From NCBI GenBank assembly GCA_001795455.1, contig MGPB01000030.1, positions 158,896-222,895 on the forward strand: a stretch of DNA of 64,000 nt. Reading direction: 5' to 3'. The translations under genes were made by a program, and so were the position numbers. Below the pieces are notes generated by a model. The model was given only the letters and a program-made list of their open reading frames with translations, had not been told where the DNA came from and did no database searches. Origin of the DNA: Curvibacter sp. GWA2_63_95. Lineage in GTDB: Bacteria > Pseudomonadota > Gammaproteobacteria > Burkholderiales > Burkholderiaceae_C. Positions 27,281 through 37,042 of this stretch are shown one piece after another (within the stretch, counting starts at the first letter, position 1; each line of letters opens with the position of its first letter).

Positions 27281-27821
27281 GGCCTTGCTCCCTCTGGCAC
27301 CGCAGGCCGGTTTTGAGGCCCCGTTTGAACTGCTGCAGGCTTGCCACGAGCGGGTGCAGCGCAGCCTGGCGCTGATGGCGCGCCTGCAGCAGCACCTGCT
27401 GGAGGTGGGCTGTGACGACAATGCGCGCCAGGCCGCACGCGATGTGCTGCGCTACTTCGATGTGGCCGCACCCCTGCACCACCAGGACGAAGAGCTGCAT
27501 GTGTTTCCGCCCCTGCTGCTGGGCGCCGACGCGGGCTTGCGCACCCTGGTGCGCACTCTCATGCAAGACCACCGCGACATGGAGGTTGCCTGGGGCCATG
27601 CCCGCGAAGTCCTGCTGGCGATTGCCGAAGATCGCCTGGGGGTGTTGGCCCTGAGTGTCAGCCAGACCGGGGCGCTGGATCAGTTTGCCGCCTTGTATGG
27701 CCAGCACATCGCGCATGAGGAGGGGCTGGCCTACCCGGCTGCGCAGGCGGTGTTGTCTGGCACGGCCCTGCACGCTATGGCGCAGGACATGATGCAACGC
27801 CGCGGGGTGCGAACCACTTGA
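27273..27821 (+). CDS. Hemerythrin-like di-iron protein
   Basis: The 182-residue helical protein has the spaced His/Glu set of the HHE hemerythrin fold: ACHERVQ, LHHQDEELHVFPPL, LMQDHRDMEVAWGH and YGQHIAHEEGLAYP. Such proteins bind oxygen or nitric oxide at a di-iron site and often accompany denitrification genes. The start is uncertain. The TTG at 27273 has GGTGAGG upstream and overlaps the previous gene by 8 nt, and a GTG at 27258 is the alternative. It ends the nar operon region, since a new promoter for the LysR gene follows. Confidence 0.82.
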   Translation: MAEALLPLAPQAGFEAPFELLQACHERVQRSLALMARLQQHLLEVGCDDNARQAARDVLRYFDVAAPLHHQDEELHVFPPLLLGADAGLRTLVRTLMQDHRDMEVAWGHAREVLLAIAEDRLGVLALSVSQTGALDQFAALYGQHIAHEEGLAYPAAQAVLSGTALHAMAQDMMQRRGVRTT

Positions 27822-27882
27822 GGGACAAGGGCCGTGAAATGGGGGCATGGGCGCGGGCTTGGCGATATCTATGCGTTTCGCG

Positions 27883-27888
27883 CATAAT
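27883..27888 (+). promoter_or_regulatory. Candidate -10 element eight bases before the LysR gene
   Basis: CATAAT sits in the dyad GCGCATAATTGCGC (27882-27891 region) right before the ATG at 27897, with no Shine-Dalgarno sequence. It is nearly the same arrangement as at narX (8594) and suggests a leader of only a few bases. Confidence 0.4.
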
Positions 27889-27896
27889 TGCGCCCC

Positions 27897-28871
27897 ATGG
27901 AAACCAAATGGCTTGAAGACTTCGTGTCTCTGGCTGAGACCCGCAGTTTCAGCCGCTCCGCGCAATTGCGCCACGTTACCCAGCCTGCGTTCTCGCGGCG
28001 TATTCAGTCGCTGGAAGCCTGGGCCGGCACCGATCTGGTGGACCGCAGCAGCTACCCCACGCGCCTGACCCCGGCGGGCGAGACCCTCTACGACCAGTCG
28101 CTGGAAGTGCTGCAGGCCCTGCAAAGCACGCGCGCCATGCTGCGTGGCCACACCACCGCTGCGCAGGACGTGGTGGAGTTTGCGGTGCCGCACACGCTGG
28201 CCTTCACCTTCTTCCCGGCCTGGGTGTCCGAGTTGCGCGAGAAATTTGGTCCACTCAAGAGTCGGCTGATCGCGCTCAATGTGCACGATGCCGTGATGCG
28301 CCTGGTGGAAGGGAGCTGTGACCTGCTGATCGCCTACCACCACCCCTCGCAGCCCTACCAGCTGGACGCCGACCGTTACGAGATGGTGAGCCTGGGCGAG
28401 GAGGTGGTGGCGCCGTACTCCAAACCTGACGCCGATGGCCGCCCCCTGTTCTCCCTGCCTGGCAAGGTGGGCCAGCCTTTGCCCTATCTGGGTTATGCGC
28501 CTGGTGCCTACCTGGGGCAGATGGTGGAGCTGATCCTCAAGCAGGCCGATGTGGCCATCCACTTTGACCGGGTGTACGAGACCGATATGGCCGAAGGCCT
28601 GAAAGCCATGGCCCTGGAAGGCCATGGGGTGGCGTTTCTGCCCCATAGCGCCGTCAAGAAAGACCTGCGCGCCAAGAAGCTGGTGAGCGCCTTGCCGGCC
28701 CCGATGAAGGGCCTGAACATCACCATGGAGGTGCGCGCGTACCGCGAACGGCTCTCCAGTCGCGAGGCGGCCCGCGGCCTGAGTGCCGCCCAGCGTGCCC
28801 AAACCCGCACGCCCAAGGGCTCGGCCCAGGCCCTGTGGGACTATCTTTTGACCCAGGGTAGCGCGGCATAG
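27897..28871 (+). CDS. LysR-family transcriptional regulator, HypT/YjiE-like
   Basis: 324-residue regulator with an N-terminal winged helix-turn-helix (ETKWLEDFVSLAETRSFSRSAQLRHVTQPAFSRRIQ, of which SAQLRHVTQPAFSRRI is the recognition part) and a periplasmic-binding-type effector domain. The N-terminal pattern and the Met/Arg arrangement resemble E. coli YjiE/HypT, a hypochlorite-responsive activator, but I cannot confirm orthology. It is followed 107 bp later by a solute-binding protein gene in the same direction, which might be a target. Confidence 0.85.
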   Translation: METKWLEDFVSLAETRSFSRSAQLRHVTQPAFSRRIQSLEAWAGTDLVDRSSYPTRLTPAGETLYDQSLEVLQALQSTRAMLRGHTTAAQDVVEFAVPHTLAFTFFPAWVSELREKFGPLKSRLIALNVHDAVMRLVEGSCDLLIAYHHPSQPYQLDADRYEMVSLGEEVVAPYSKPDADGRPLFSLPGKVGQPLPYLGYAPGAYLGQMVELILKQADVAIHFDRVYETDMAEGLKAMALEGHGVAFLPHSAVKKDLRAKKLVSALPAPMKGLNITMEVRAYRERLSSREAARGLSAAQRAQTRTPKGSAQALWDYLLTQGSAA

Positions 28872-28978
28872 AAGTTGCATTCCAGTTTTGCATGCCGCCC
28901 CAAGCAATCGGCATTGGCGGCGGAACATGGGGCTGGCTAGAGTGGCCAGCTTCGGTCTACAAGGTCGTTGGAGTCTGT

Positions 28979-29869
28979 ATGCAAAACAATGGTTGGCGCC
29001 TATTCGGCATCGTAAGTGTGGCAGTTTTGGCCACTGGGGGCAGCTATGCGGGCGTGCTCGACCGGATCGCGTCGGGCGGGGCACTGGTGGTGGCGCACCG
29101 CGAGTCGTCCATTCCCTTTTCCTACCTCGACAGCAAAAAGGAAGCGGTGGGCTACGCCGTGGACCTGTGCCTCAAGCTGGCAGAGGCGGTGCGCAAGAAA
29201 ACCGGTGCCAAAGCCATGCCGGTGGAGCTCTTGCAGGTCACGCCAGCCAACCGCATTGCGATGGTCGAAACCGGCAAAGCCGATCTGGAGTGCGGCTCCA
29301 CCACCAACAACGCGGAACGGCGCCAAAAGGTGGCTTTCACCATTCCCCACTTCATCACCGGTGCGCGCATGCTGGTGCGCACCGAGAGCAAGATCGAGCG
29401 TATTGAAGACCTGTACGGCAAGAAGCTGGTGTCGACCAAAGGCACCACGCCGCTGAAGGCTGCCGAACAGGCCAACCGCGAGCGCCTGTTGCACATCACC
29501 ATTCTGGAAGCCCCGGACCACGCCAAGGCCGTGGAAATGGTGGAAAAAGGCGAGGCCGACGCCTTTGTGATGGATGACGTGCTGCTCTACGGCCTGGCTG
29601 CCAACCGCGCCAAGCCCGAGGCCCTGAAAGTGGTGGGCAAATTCCTCACCACCGAGCCGCTGGCCATCATGCTGCCCAAGAACGACCCGGAGTTCAAAAA
29701 GCTCATCGACGAGGAAATGCGTCGCCTGATCGTGAGCAAGGAAATTCAGCCCATCTACGACAAGTGGTTCCTCAAGGCCATCCCGCCCAACGACAAACCG
29801 CTGAACCTGCCGGTGAGTTACCTGCTCAAGGACTTCTGGAAGTACCCCAGCGACTTCGTTCCGTTCTAG
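28979..29869 (+). CDS. Periplasmic amino-acid binding protein (GltI-like)
   Basis: Solute-binding component of a polar amino-acid ABC importer, 296 residues. A signal peptide is visible (NGWRLFGIVSVAVLATGGSYAG). The mature protein has LVVAHRESSIPFSY, with the ligand-contacting Arg-Glu-Ser-Ser, then ECGSTTNNAERR and FVMDDVLLYGLAA, all typical of glutamate/aspartate binding proteins. TTGGAG lies upstream of the ATG at 28979. No matching permease or ATPase is adjacent, so it must work with subunits encoded elsewhere. Confidence 0.87.
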   Translation: MQNNGWRLFGIVSVAVLATGGSYAGVLDRIASGGALVVAHRESSIPFSYLDSKKEAVGYAVDLCLKLAEAVRKKTGAKAMPVELLQVTPANRIAMVETGKADLECGSTTNNAERRQKVAFTIPHFITGARMLVRTESKIERIEDLYGKKLVSTKGTTPLKAAEQANRERLLHITILEAPDHAKAVEMVEKGEADAFVMDDVLLYGLAANRAKPEALKVVGKFLTTEPLAIMLPKNDPEFKKLIDEEMRRLIVSKEIQPIYDKWFLKAIPPNDKPLNLPVSYLLKDFWKYPSDFVPF

Positions 29870-29904
29870 GTCTGCCCGGGGGGCGGGGGCGGCGCCCGAT
29901 TTGG

Positions 29905-29910
29905 GACAAT
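29905..29910 (+). promoter_or_regulatory. Candidate -10 element seven bases before pyrC
   Basis: GACAAT lies 7 nt before the pyrC ATG, with no ribosome-binding site between. It is the same layout as at narX, dapF and rlmI. A leaderless transcript is inferred. Confidence 0.35.
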
Positions 29911-29917
29911 AGTGCCC

Positions 29918-30958
29918 ATGACGCACGCCCCTAACACCCTCACCATCACCCGCCCCGACGACTGGCACCTGCATGTGCGCGACGGCGCCGCCCTGAATAC
30001 CGTGGTGCCGCACACTGCGGCCCAGTTCGGGCGCGCCATCATCATGCCCAACCTCAAGCCGCCGGTCACCACCGCGGAGCAGGCCCTGGCCTACAAGGCG
30101 CGCATCCAGGCTGCGGTGCCCGCAGGCATGCAGTTTGAGCCGCTGATGACGCTCTACCTGACCGACAAGCTGCCCGCCGACGAGATCGCACGCGCCAAGG
30201 ATGCCGGTGTGGTGGCCGCCAAGCTCTACCCCGCAGGCGCCACCACCAACAGCGACGCCGGCGTGACGGATATTCGCAAGACCTACCAGACGCTGGAAGC
30301 CATGCAAAAGGCCGGCCTGCTGCTCTTGGTGCATGGCGAGGTGACCAGCAGCGACATCGACCTGTTCGACCGCGAGGCGGTGTTTATCGACACGCAACTG
30401 ATTCCGCTGCGCAAAGACTTTCCTGAGTTGAAGATCGTCTTCGAACACATCACCACCAAAGAGGCTGCGCAGTACGTGGCCGACAGCGATCGCTTCACGG
30501 CGGCCAGCATCACGGCCCACCACCTGCTCTACAACCGCAACGCCATCTTCACCGGCGGCATCCGCCCGCACTACTACTGCCTGCCCGTGCTCAAGCGCGA
30601 GACACACCGCCAGGCCCTGGTACAGGCCGCCACCGGGGGATCGAACAAATTCTTCCTGGGGACCGACAGCGCGCCACACCCCACGCACCTCAAGGAGCAC
30701 GCCTCGGGCTGTGCGGGCTGTTACACCGCCCACGCCGCCATGGAGCTGTACGCCCAGGCCTTTGATGCTGCGGGCGCGCTCGACAAGCTGGAGGGTTTTG
30801 CTTCCTTTTTTGGTGCCGACTTCTACGGCCTGCCGCGCAACACTGGCACCCTCACCCTGAAGCGGGAAAGCTGGACCCCGCCCGAGAGCTTTGCCTTTGG
30901 CGAAACCTCCCTCAAACCCCTGGCCGCGGGCGAAGCACTGCAGTGGCGCATGGTTTAG
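29918..30958 (+). CDS. pyrC: Dihydroorotase PyrC
   Basis: Third step of pyrimidine synthesis: cyclises carbamoyl-aspartate to dihydroorotate in the cytoplasm. 346 residues, as expected for class II dihydroorotases. Zinc ligands are visible: HLHV (two His), the carbamylated Lys in AAKLYPAG, His in LLVHGEV, His in TAHHLLYN and the catalytic Asp in GTDSAPH. The start ATG at 29918 is favoured over a GTG two codons earlier. The last 16 nt overlap the next gene. Confidence 0.95.
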   Translation: MTHAPNTLTITRPDDWHLHVRDGAALNTVVPHTAAQFGRAIIMPNLKPPVTTAEQALAYKARIQAAVPAGMQFEPLMTLYLTDKLPADEIARAKDAGVVAAKLYPAGATTNSDAGVTDIRKTYQTLEAMQKAGLLLLVHGEVTSSDIDLFDREAVFIDTQLIPLRKDFPELKIVFEHITTKEAAQYVADSDRFTAASITAHHLLYNRNAIFTGGIRPHYYCLPVLKRETHRQALVQAATGGSNKFFLGTDSAPHPTHLKEHASGCAGCYTAHAAMELYAQAFDAAGALDKLEGFASFFGADFYGLPRNTGTLTLKRESWTPPESFAFGETSLKPLAAGEALQWRMV

Positions 30959-31704
30959 AGGCCATCAACTGGGATGCGCCCTGGCTGAGGCCTTGGCGCG
31001 GAGTGGGTGAGGGGCTGGCCGCCCAGGTGAATGGCGGCCTGACGGTCGCCCAGGCCTTGAATGCGGCCCAGCGCGCCCCGGTGCAGTTTGTGCCCCAGGC
31101 CGAGCTGCCCGCGGGCATGGCCTACGAGCAGTACATCTTTGACACCGGCCGCGTGCCCACGCGCGACGGCCTGCACGATTTTTTCAACGGCCTGTGCTGG
31201 TTGCACTTTCCGCTGGCAAAAAAGAAGCTCAACCAACTGCAGGCGGAACAGATTGCGCAAACCGGCATCCAGCCGGTGCGTGGCCCGGCGCGCGATGCGC
31301 TGACGGTGTTTGACGAAAACGCCGCCCTGCTGGTGGCGCCCGAGCCGCTGTGGCAGGCCCTGCAGGCCAAAGAGTGGGAGGCGGTGTTTGTTGGTCTGCG
31401 TCCGCTGTGGGCCCAGTCGACCTTGCTGCTGTTTGGCCATGCGCTGCTGGAGAAGCTGGTTTACCCACGAAAACCGATCACGGCCCACGTATTTATTGCG
31501 CGAGCAGCTATCGAATCCATAGCGGATTTGGATGCCTGGCTGGCCCAGACCTTGTCAGCACCGCTCTTGGCCAGCAAGCCGTTTGCGCATTTGCCGGTGC
31601 TGGGCGTGCCGGGCTGGTGGCCCGACAACGCCGTGCCAGCGTTTTACGCCGACCCCAGCGTGTTCCGGGTACCACGGCCGCCCGCTCCTGAGCCTGGGGG
31701 CTAA
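30943..31704 (+). CDS. DUF3025 family protein
   Basis: 253 residues, no signal peptide, function unknown. The family block [25 protein letters not shown] (its core, [13 protein letters not shown], is diagnostic) and the later [10 protein letters not shown] fit DUF3025. The only suitable start is a GTG inside the end of pyrC, so translation is probably coupled to pyrC. It contains an in-frame interspersed element at 31476-31524 encoding [17 protein letters not shown]. Confidence 0.8.
   Translation: MAHGLEAINWDAPWLRPWRGVGEGLAAQVNGGLTVAQALNAAQRAPVQFVPQAELPAGMAYEQYIFDTGRVPTRDGLHDFFNGLCWLHFPLAKKKLNQLQAEQIAQTGIQPVRGPARDALTVFDENAALLVAPEPLWQALQAKEWEAVFVGLRPLWAQSTLLLFGHALLEKLVYPRKPITAHVFIARAAIESIADLDAWLAQTLSAPLLASKPFAHLPVLGVPGWWPDNAVPAFYADPSVFRVPRPPAPEPGG
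31476..31524 (+). repeat. Interspersed 49-bp element, copy 5 (inside the DUF3025 gene)
   Basis: It starts GATCACGGCCC, has the core ATTGCGCGAGCAGCTATC and ends CCATAGCG. The 21 + TGCGC + 23 spacing is exact. It is read in the same frame as the dapF copy ([10 protein letters not shown] against [10 protein letters not shown]). Confidence 0.65.
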
Positions 31705-31708
31705 GCTT

Positions 31709-32722
31709 TCAGGCCTTGAGCTTGAGCAAGTGCACCATGACGCGGGCGGTGGTCAGGTCCAGGTCAATCAGGTTGACCAGGTCTTTGCCTGCCATCCACG
31801 ATGCATCCCAGTGGTTTTGCTTGAGCGTGGTTTTCCAGGCGTCGTGTTGTGTGGCCAGGCGCACGGCCTCCAGCATCTCGGTTTGTCGGCCTGCCGATAC
31901 CCCCTTGCCGGTGAACACCGCCCGCCAGTTGGACATTTCGGCCTGCACACCTTGCTCGCGGATGGCGGGAATACCAAACGAGGGTTTGCGCGAGGACACG
32001 CCAATGGCGCGCAATTGGCCGCCGGCCAGTTGGGCGCTGAATTCGCTGTAACCCGAGATGCCCACTGCCGCCTTGCCGGACAGCACGGCAGACACCACGT
32101 CCACTCCGCTGGCGAAGGGTTGGTAGTTCAGGTCTTCCGGGTTGGCCCCGGCCGCCCGCGCAAACACGCCGGCAAAAATATGGTCCACCCCGCCAGCCGA
32201 CCCACCCGCCACCGGCACGCCTTTCAGGTTGGCCTTCATGCTGACGGTGAGGTCGGACACGCTCTTGATGGGAGAGTTGGCCGCCACCACCATGACCAGG
32301 TAGTCGCTGGTCAGACGCGCCACGGGCTGGATGGCGCTCAGGTCCACCGCTGGTTTTTGCAGCGCCACGGCGCCCACCATCACGGTGCCGCCCATCAGCA
32401 GGGTGTTGGCATCGGCGTTGTATTTTTCGGCATAGTGAGCCAGGCCCAGCGTGCCGCCTTTGCCACCTTTGTTTTCGTACTCCACTTCGTCAATGACCCC
32501 GGCAGAGATCATGGCGGTGCCCAAGGCGCGGCCGGTCTGGTCCCAGCCGCCGCCCGGGTTGGCGGGGATGACGATGCGCAGCTTGGCAGCCAGCTTGTTG
32601 GCCGCCTTGGGCTTGCCCGGTGCGGCCGGCTTGGCGGTTTGGCTCCAGGCGGGCAGTACCGCGCCCGAGAGGGCGGCGGCAGTCAGTCCGGTGATGATGC
32701 GACGGCGTTGGAATTGGGTCAT
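31709..32722 (-). CDS. Bug-family periplasmic receptor (tripartite tricarboxylate transporter type)
   Basis: Extracytoplasmic solute receptor of the large Bug/TctC family of Burkholderiales, 337 residues. The N-terminus [27 protein letters not shown] is a signal peptide with an Arg run. The mature part has the family pattern [21 protein letters not shown] and [10 protein letters not shown]. No TctAB membrane genes are adjacent, so it is one of the orphan receptors common in this order. The ligand is probably a carboxylate but is unknown. The Met at 32722 is preferred over one 11 codons upstream. Confidence 0.85.
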   Translation of the reverse strand: MTQFQRRRIITGLTAAALSGAVLPAWSQTAKPAAPGKPKAANKLAAKLRIVIPANPGGGWDQTGRALGTAMISAGVIDEVEYENKGGKGGTLGLAHYAEKYNADANTLLMGGTVMVGAVALQKPAVDLSAIQPVARLTSDYLVMVVAANSPIKSVSDLTVSMKANLKGVPVAGGSAGGVDHIFAGVFARAAGANPEDLNYQPFASGVDVVSAVLSGKAAVGISGYSEFSAQLAGGQLRAIGVSSRKPSFGIPAIREQGVQAEMSNWRAVFTGKGVSAGRQTEMLEAVRLATQHDAWKTTLKQNHWDASWMAGKDLVNLIDLDLTTARVMVHLLKLKA

Positions 32723-32932
32723 GGAGGGGACGCGTTTGGGGGCGCTTGGAAGCAAGGGGAGAGAGACATCTTAGGGGTGTTTGGTGACGCCCAGCCCGCG
32801 GGTCCGCGTTTGGGGCGCCCAAAGTCCATAAACTTCGTGGGCCCAAGGCCCCGCAAAAGCTTGAATTCAGCGCGGGCGCCCCTACCATCCGTGTCAACGA
32901 CGGGAACACCGTCGCTTTCCGAAAGAAGAACC

Positions 32933-33808
32933 ATGAAACGTATTGCCTTGTTTGTATTGACCAACCTTGCCGTGGTGCTGGTGTTGGGTGTGGTGGCCAA
33001 TTTGTTGGGCGTCAACAGCTTCCTGACGGCCAACGGCCTGAACCTGGGCGCCCTGCTGGGCTTTGCCCTGGTGATGGGCTTTGGCGGCGCCATCATCTCG
33101 CTCTTGATCAGCAAACCCATGGCCAAGTGGACCTCGGGGGTGCGTGTGATCGAGCAGCCCCAGAACATGGACGAGGCCTGGATTGTGGACACCGTGCGCA
33201 AGTTCGCCGACAAGGCGGGCATTGGCATGCCCGAGGTCGGCATTTTTGATGGCGCGCCCAACGCCTTCGCCACCGGCGCCTTCAAGAACTCGGCCCTGGT
33301 GGCCGTGAGTACCGGGCTGCTGCAGGGCATGACACGTGAAGAGATTGAGGCCGTCATCGGCCACGAAGTCGCCCACATTGCCAATGGCGACATGGTCACC
33401 ATGACGCTGATCCAGGGCGTGATGAACACCTTCGTGGTGTTCCTGAGCCGTGTGATTGGGTATGCCGTGGACAGCTTCTTGCGCAAAAACGACGAGCAAA
33501 ACAGCGGCCCCGGCATTGGCTACTACGTCACCACCATCGTGCTCGACATCGTGCTGGGCTTTGTGGCCGCCATCATCGTGGCCTGGTTCAGCCGCCAGCG
33601 CGAGTTCCGCGCAGATGCCGGTGCCGCCCAACTGATGGGCCGCAAGCAGCCCATGATGAATGCGCTGGCCCGCCTGGGCGGCATGACACCGGGCGAGCTG
33701 CCCAAGAGCGTGGCCGCCATGGGCATTGCCGGTGGCATTGGCCAGCTGTTCTCGACCCACCCACCGATTGAAGAGCGCATCGCTGCGCTGCAAAACAGCC
33801 AGGCCTGA
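32933..33808 (+). CDS. htpX: Membrane metalloprotease HtpX
   Basis: Zinc protease of the inner membrane that degrades misfolded membrane proteins. 291 residues with two N-terminal hydrophobic segments, the zinc motif [11 protein letters not shown] (about residues 142-152), a second hydrophobic pair and the third-ligand region [12 protein letters not shown]. The end [13 protein letters not shown] is typical. The ATG follows GAAAGAAGA, and an upstream open frame of over 1300 bp is only an overlap with the gene on the other strand. Confidence 0.95.
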   Translation: MKRIALFVLTNLAVVLVLGVVANLLGVNSFLTANGLNLGALLGFALVMGFGGAIISLLISKPMAKWTSGVRVIEQPQNMDEAWIVDTVRKFADKAGIGMPEVGIFDGAPNAFATGAFKNSALVAVSTGLLQGMTREEIEAVIGHEVAHIANGDMVTMTLIQGVMNTFVVFLSRVIGYAVDSFLRKNDEQNSGPGIGYYVTTIVLDIVLGFVAAIIVAWFSRQREFRADAGAAQLMGRKQPMMNALARLGGMTPGELPKSVAAMGIAGGIGQLFSTHPPIEERIAALQNSQA

Positions 33809-33832
33809 CCCTCGGCGCGGGGCAATCCCGCG

Positions 33833-35317
33833 TCAGAGCCCCAGCGACTGGTACAGCGCGTCCATGCGTGCCATGACCGCGCTGTCCATCGCAATGGGGC
33901 GACCCCATTCGCGCTGGGTTTCACCGGGCCATTTGTTGGTGGCATCCAGGCCCATCTTGCTGCCCAGGCCACTCACTGGCGACGCAAAGTCGAGGTAATC
34001 AATCGGCGTGTGCTCCACCAGCAGGGTGTCGCGCGCCGGGTCCATGCGTGTGGTCATGGCCCACACCACCTCTTTCCAGTTGCGCACATCCACATCTTCG
34101 TCCACCACCACAATGAACTTGGTGTACATGAACTGGCGCAAGTGGCTCCACACGCCCATCATCACGCGCCGTGCGTGGCCCGGGTAGGCTTTTCGGATGC
34201 GCACCAGAGCCATCCGGTAGCTGCAGCCTTCGGGGGGCAGGTAGAGGTCTATGACTTCCGGAAACTGGCGTTGCAGCAGGGGGATGAACAGCTCGTTCAG
34301 TGCAATGCCCAATATGGCCGGTTCATCGGGTGGTTTGCCGGTGTAGGTGGAGTGGTAGATGGCGTCCTTGCGCAGTGTCATGCGGTCTACGGTGAACACG
34401 GGAAACTCGGCGCATTCGTTGTAGTAGCCGGTGTGGTCGCCATAGGGGCCTTCGAGTGCGTGCTGCCAACCGCTGGCATGGGTGGCGTCGGGGTAAATAT
34501 GGCCTTCCAGCACGATCTCTGCGAATGCGGGTACCGACAGCGGTATGCCCAGTGCCGGGGCGACCTCGGTGCGGGCGCCGCGCAGCAGGCCGGCAAACTG
34601 GTATTCCGAGAGGCTGTCCGGCACGGGTGTTACGGCGCCCAAAATGGTTGCCGGATCGGCGCCAATGGCCACTGCCACCGGATAGGGCTCGCCCGGGTGC
34701 AGGCGCGCGTGTTCGGCGAAATCCAGCGCGCCACCGCGGTGTGCCAACCAGCGCAAGATGAGCTGGTTGCACGACAGCACTTGCTGGCGGTAGATGCCCA
34801 GGTTTTGCCGCGCTTGGTGCGGGCCGCGCGTGATCACCAGTCCCCAGGTAATCAGTGGCGCCACATCGCCCGGCCAGCAGTGCTGAATGGGCAGGCGTGC
34901 CAAATCTACATCGCCCCCCTCCCACACCAGGTCCTGGCAGGGCGGGGCCTTGTGTTCCTTGGGCGCCATGTTCCACAGGGCCTTGAGCAGGCTGCCCATG
35001 CCTGCCATGTCCTTCAGTCCCTTGGGGGCCTCGGGGGACCTGAGTGTGGCCAGCAGTTCACCCAAGGGGCGCAGCCCGGCAATGCCATCTACGCCCATGG
35101 CGCGTGCCACCCGCTCCGTGGTGCCAAACAGATTGCCCAGTACCGGCATGTGGTGGCCACGCGGGTTGGCAAATAGCAGGGCCGGGCCGCCTGCGCGCAG
35201 CACCCGGTCGCCCAAGGCGGTCATCTCCAGATGGGGGGATACCGGCGCGCTGATGCGCAGCAATTCACCCGTGTGTTCGAGTTGGGCCATGAAGTCACGC
35301 AGGTCCCGGTAACTCAT
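33833..35317 (-). CDS. ubiD: 4-hydroxy-3-polyprenylbenzoate decarboxylase UbiD
   Basis: Prenylated-FMN-dependent decarboxylase in ubiquinone synthesis, 494 residues, close to the usual 490-500. Seen are [19 protein letters not shown] at the start, the UbiD block [13 protein letters not shown] [33 protein letters not shown] (catalytic Glu region) and [12 protein letters not shown]. The ATG at 35315-35317 overlaps the ubiX stop by 4 nt. It is the last gene of the six-gene run ubiU-ubiV-hlyIII-ubiT-ubiX-ubiD. Confidence 0.95.
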   Translation of the reverse strand: MSYRDLRDFMAQLEHTGELLRISAPVSPHLEMTALGDRVLRAGGPALLFANPRGHHMPVLGNLFGTTERVARAMGVDGIAGLRPLGELLATLRSPEAPKGLKDMAGMGSLLKALWNMAPKEHKAPPCQDLVWEGGDVDLARLPIQHCWPGDVAPLITWGLVITRGPHQARQNLGIYRQQVLSCNQLILRWLAHRGGALDFAEHARLHPGEPYPVAVAIGADPATILGAVTPVPDSLSEYQFAGLLRGARTEVAPALGIPLSVPAFAEIVLEGHIYPDATHASGWQHALEGPYGDHTGYYNECAEFPVFTVDRMTLRKDAIYHSTYTGKPPDEPAILGIALNELFIPLLQRQFPEVIDLYLPPEGCSYRMALVRIRKAYPGHARRVMMGVWSHLRQFMYTKFIVVVDEDVDVRNWKEVVWAMTTRMDPARDTLLVEHTPIDYLDFASPVSGLGSKMGLDATNKWPGETQREWGRPIAMDSAVMARMDALYQSLGL

Positions 35318-35910
35318 GCGTTGCCCTGCCAGCGTGCTGCCAGCGTGTGGGGCACGTCCAGCAAGTCCAGGGCGCGTGCCACACTGAAGTCCACCACATC
35401 CGCCACCGTTTGGGGGCGCAGGTAGAAACCCGGCATGGGTGGGCAGACGATGGCACCCATCTCGCTCACGCTGACCATATTGCGCAGGTGCACCAAGTGC
35501 AAGGGGGATTCGCGCACCATGAGCACCAGACGGCGCCGCTCCTTCAGAACCACATCCGCTGCGCGGGTGAGCAGGTTGTCGGACAGCCCGTGGGCAATCG
35601 CCCCGAGGGTGCGCATGGAGCAGGGGGCTACGACCATGCCGCTGCACTGGAACGAACCGCTGGCGATGGAGGCCCCCACGTTGCCAATATCGTGCACCCG
35701 GTGGGCCAGGGCTTCAATGGCGGCACGGGGCAGGCCCTGTTCTTCTTCTACATTGCGCCAGCCTGCAGGGGACACCACCAGGTGGGTCTCCAGCCCCGGC
35801 GTGTCGCGCAGCACTTGCAAGAGGCGTACACCGTACACCGCACCACTGGCGCCAGAGATACCCACAATGATGCGCCGCAGGGGCGGGCGGTTGCCCATGC
35901 CCTCGCTCAC
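35314..35910 (-). CDS. ubiX: Flavin prenyltransferase UbiX
   Basis: Makes the prenylated FMN cofactor used by UbiD. 198 residues with the FMN-binding start [20 protein letters not shown], the block [16 protein letters not shown] and a tail typical of UbiX. Two starts are possible: a GTG at 35910 that overlaps the ubiT stop (GTGA), or an ATG four codons later at 35898. The overlap favours coupled translation from ubiT. The stop overlaps the ubiD start. Confidence 0.94.
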   Translation of the reverse strand: MSEGMGNRPPLRRIIVGISGASGAVYGVRLLQVLRDTPGLETHLVVSPAGWRNVEEEQGLPRAAIEALAHRVHDIGNVGASIASGSFQCSGMVVAPCSMRTLGAIAHGLSDNLLTRAADVVLKERRRLVLMVRESPLHLVHLRNMVSVSEMGAIVCPPMPGFYLRPQTVADVVDFSVARALDLLDVPHTLAARWQGNA

Positions 35911-36407
35911 CCGGGGCCACCTTGTCCAGAGGGGGCGTGACGGCGTGCACGCCAGCGTGCCAGCAGTTGCGGGGGCGACCAGTGATGCGGGTCCAGCACC
36001 GGGAGCTCCAGGGCATCCATGGCGTTTTTGACCACCAGGCCCAGCTCGGTGTCGCCCTCCATGGAGAGGCGGCGGTTAAAAAACAGGGTGTCCGGGTCTT
36101 CCTGGCGCTGGACCAGACGCAAAAAATCGTGGGCATGGGCGCTCAGGGTCAGGTCGGTGGTGCCCTCGGGGGGGCAGGCTGCAAAGCCGGTACTGTTGCA
36201 AGACAGATCAAAGGTCAGGCGCGCATCGCGTACATGAATGCGCAGCCGCTTGCCCCGCAAATACTGGCGCACATCGTTGGGCAGTTGCGGTGCCAGCATC
36301 GCATTGAGCGCCGTGGCCAGCAGCAACGAGCCCGGATAGGCGGGCAGGTGCGATAGTGCTGCACCGAGACGGCTGGGGAGCGTGTAGTAGGTGTGGGAAG
36401 GGGGCAT
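35907..36407 (-). CDS. ubiT: Anaerobic ubiquinone accessory protein UbiT (SCP2 domain)
   Basis: SCP2-like lipid-binding protein needed for oxygen-independent ubiquinone synthesis together with UbiU and UbiV. 166 residues. The pattern GKRLRIHVRDARLTFDLSC and the later RLSMEGDTELGLVVKNAMDALE match UbiT. The ATG at 36405-36407 is preferred over one ten codons upstream, which would run into the preceding gene. Neighbours ubiV, ubiU, ubiX and ubiD support the assignment. Confidence 0.9.
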   Translation of the reverse strand: MPPSHTYYTLPSRLGAALSHLPAYPGSLLLATALNAMLAPQLPNDVRQYLRGKRLRIHVRDARLTFDLSCNSTGFAACPPEGTTDLTLSAHAHDFLRLVQRQEDPDTLFFNRRLSMEGDTELGLVVKNAMDALELPVLDPHHWSPPQLLARWRARRHAPSGQGGPG

Positions 36408-36420
36408 GGCGTTACAGGCC

Positions 36421-37038
36421 TCAGGCAACAAATACAAAAACAGTCAAGAAATGGCAGCTGCTACCGCCCAGCACAAACAGGTGCCACACGCCGTGGCTGT
36501 GACGCAGGCGCTGGTCGGCAACATAAAAAATGGTGCCTACCGTGTAGAGGGCTCCACCCGCCGCCAACCAGGCAAAACCAGCGGGGGAGAGTGCCTCCCA
36601 CAGCGGCAACAGGGCGGCCAGGGCCAGCCAGCCCATGAGCAGGTATATCGCCAGTGAGAGTGTGCGCGTGCCCTTGGACAGCCAAATTTCTTGCAGGATG
36701 CCCAGCACGGCCAGTGTCCACACGGCACCCAGCAGGGACCAACCCCATGCGCCTCGCAGGGACACCAGCGCAAATGGGGTGTAGCTGCCTGCAATCAGCA
36801 GGTAGATGGCGCAATGGTCCAGTTTCTGGAATATGACTTTGGCCCGGCCGCGCAGGCTGTGGTACAGGGTGCTGGCCACATACAGTGCCACCAGCATGGT
36901 GCCGTAGATGCTGAAGCTGACAATCTTCCAGGGGTCGCCTAGCCGCGCGGCCGATACGGTGAGCAGAACCGCCCCCACCAGTGCCAGGCCAGCACCAACC
37001 AGATGGCTGATGCTGTTGAAGCGCTCACCGTGGTACAT
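36421..37038 (-). CDS. Hemolysin III / PAQR-family membrane protein inside the ubi operon
   Basis: Seven-helix membrane protein of 205 residues. Family signatures are FNSISHLVGAGLA at the start, STLYHSLRG, KLDHCAIYLLIAGSYTPF and the C-terminal HSHGVWHLFVLGGSSCHF, which together supply the conserved Ser, Asp and three His thought to bind zinc in PAQR proteins (CREST hydrolase superfamily). The molecular role in bacteria is not settled. It lies 4 nt after ubiV and 13 nt before ubiT, so it is co-transcribed with anaerobic ubiquinone genes. The start ATG at 37036-37038 gives the standard length. Confidence 0.88.
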   Translation of the reverse strand: MYHGERFNSISHLVGAGLALVGAVLLTVSAARLGDPWKIVSFSIYGTMLVALYVASTLYHSLRGRAKVIFQKLDHCAIYLLIAGSYTPFALVSLRGAWGWSLLGAVWTLAVLGILQEIWLSKGTRTLSLAIYLLMGWLALAALLPLWEALSPAGFAWLAAGGALYTVGTIFYVADQRLRHSHGVWHLFVLGGSSCHFLTVFVFVA

Positions 37039-37042
37039 GGGC

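Noticed and set aside
31532..32932. Long open frame in phase with htpX that would add about 467 residues
   Set aside because: It runs opposite to the Bug-family receptor gene. HtpX starts with its own membrane helix and a good ribosome site at 32933.
35318..35647. 110-codon N-terminal extension of UbiD
   Set aside because: It overlaps ubiX, has no family similarity, and the ATG at 35317 gives standard length and a 4-nt overlap.
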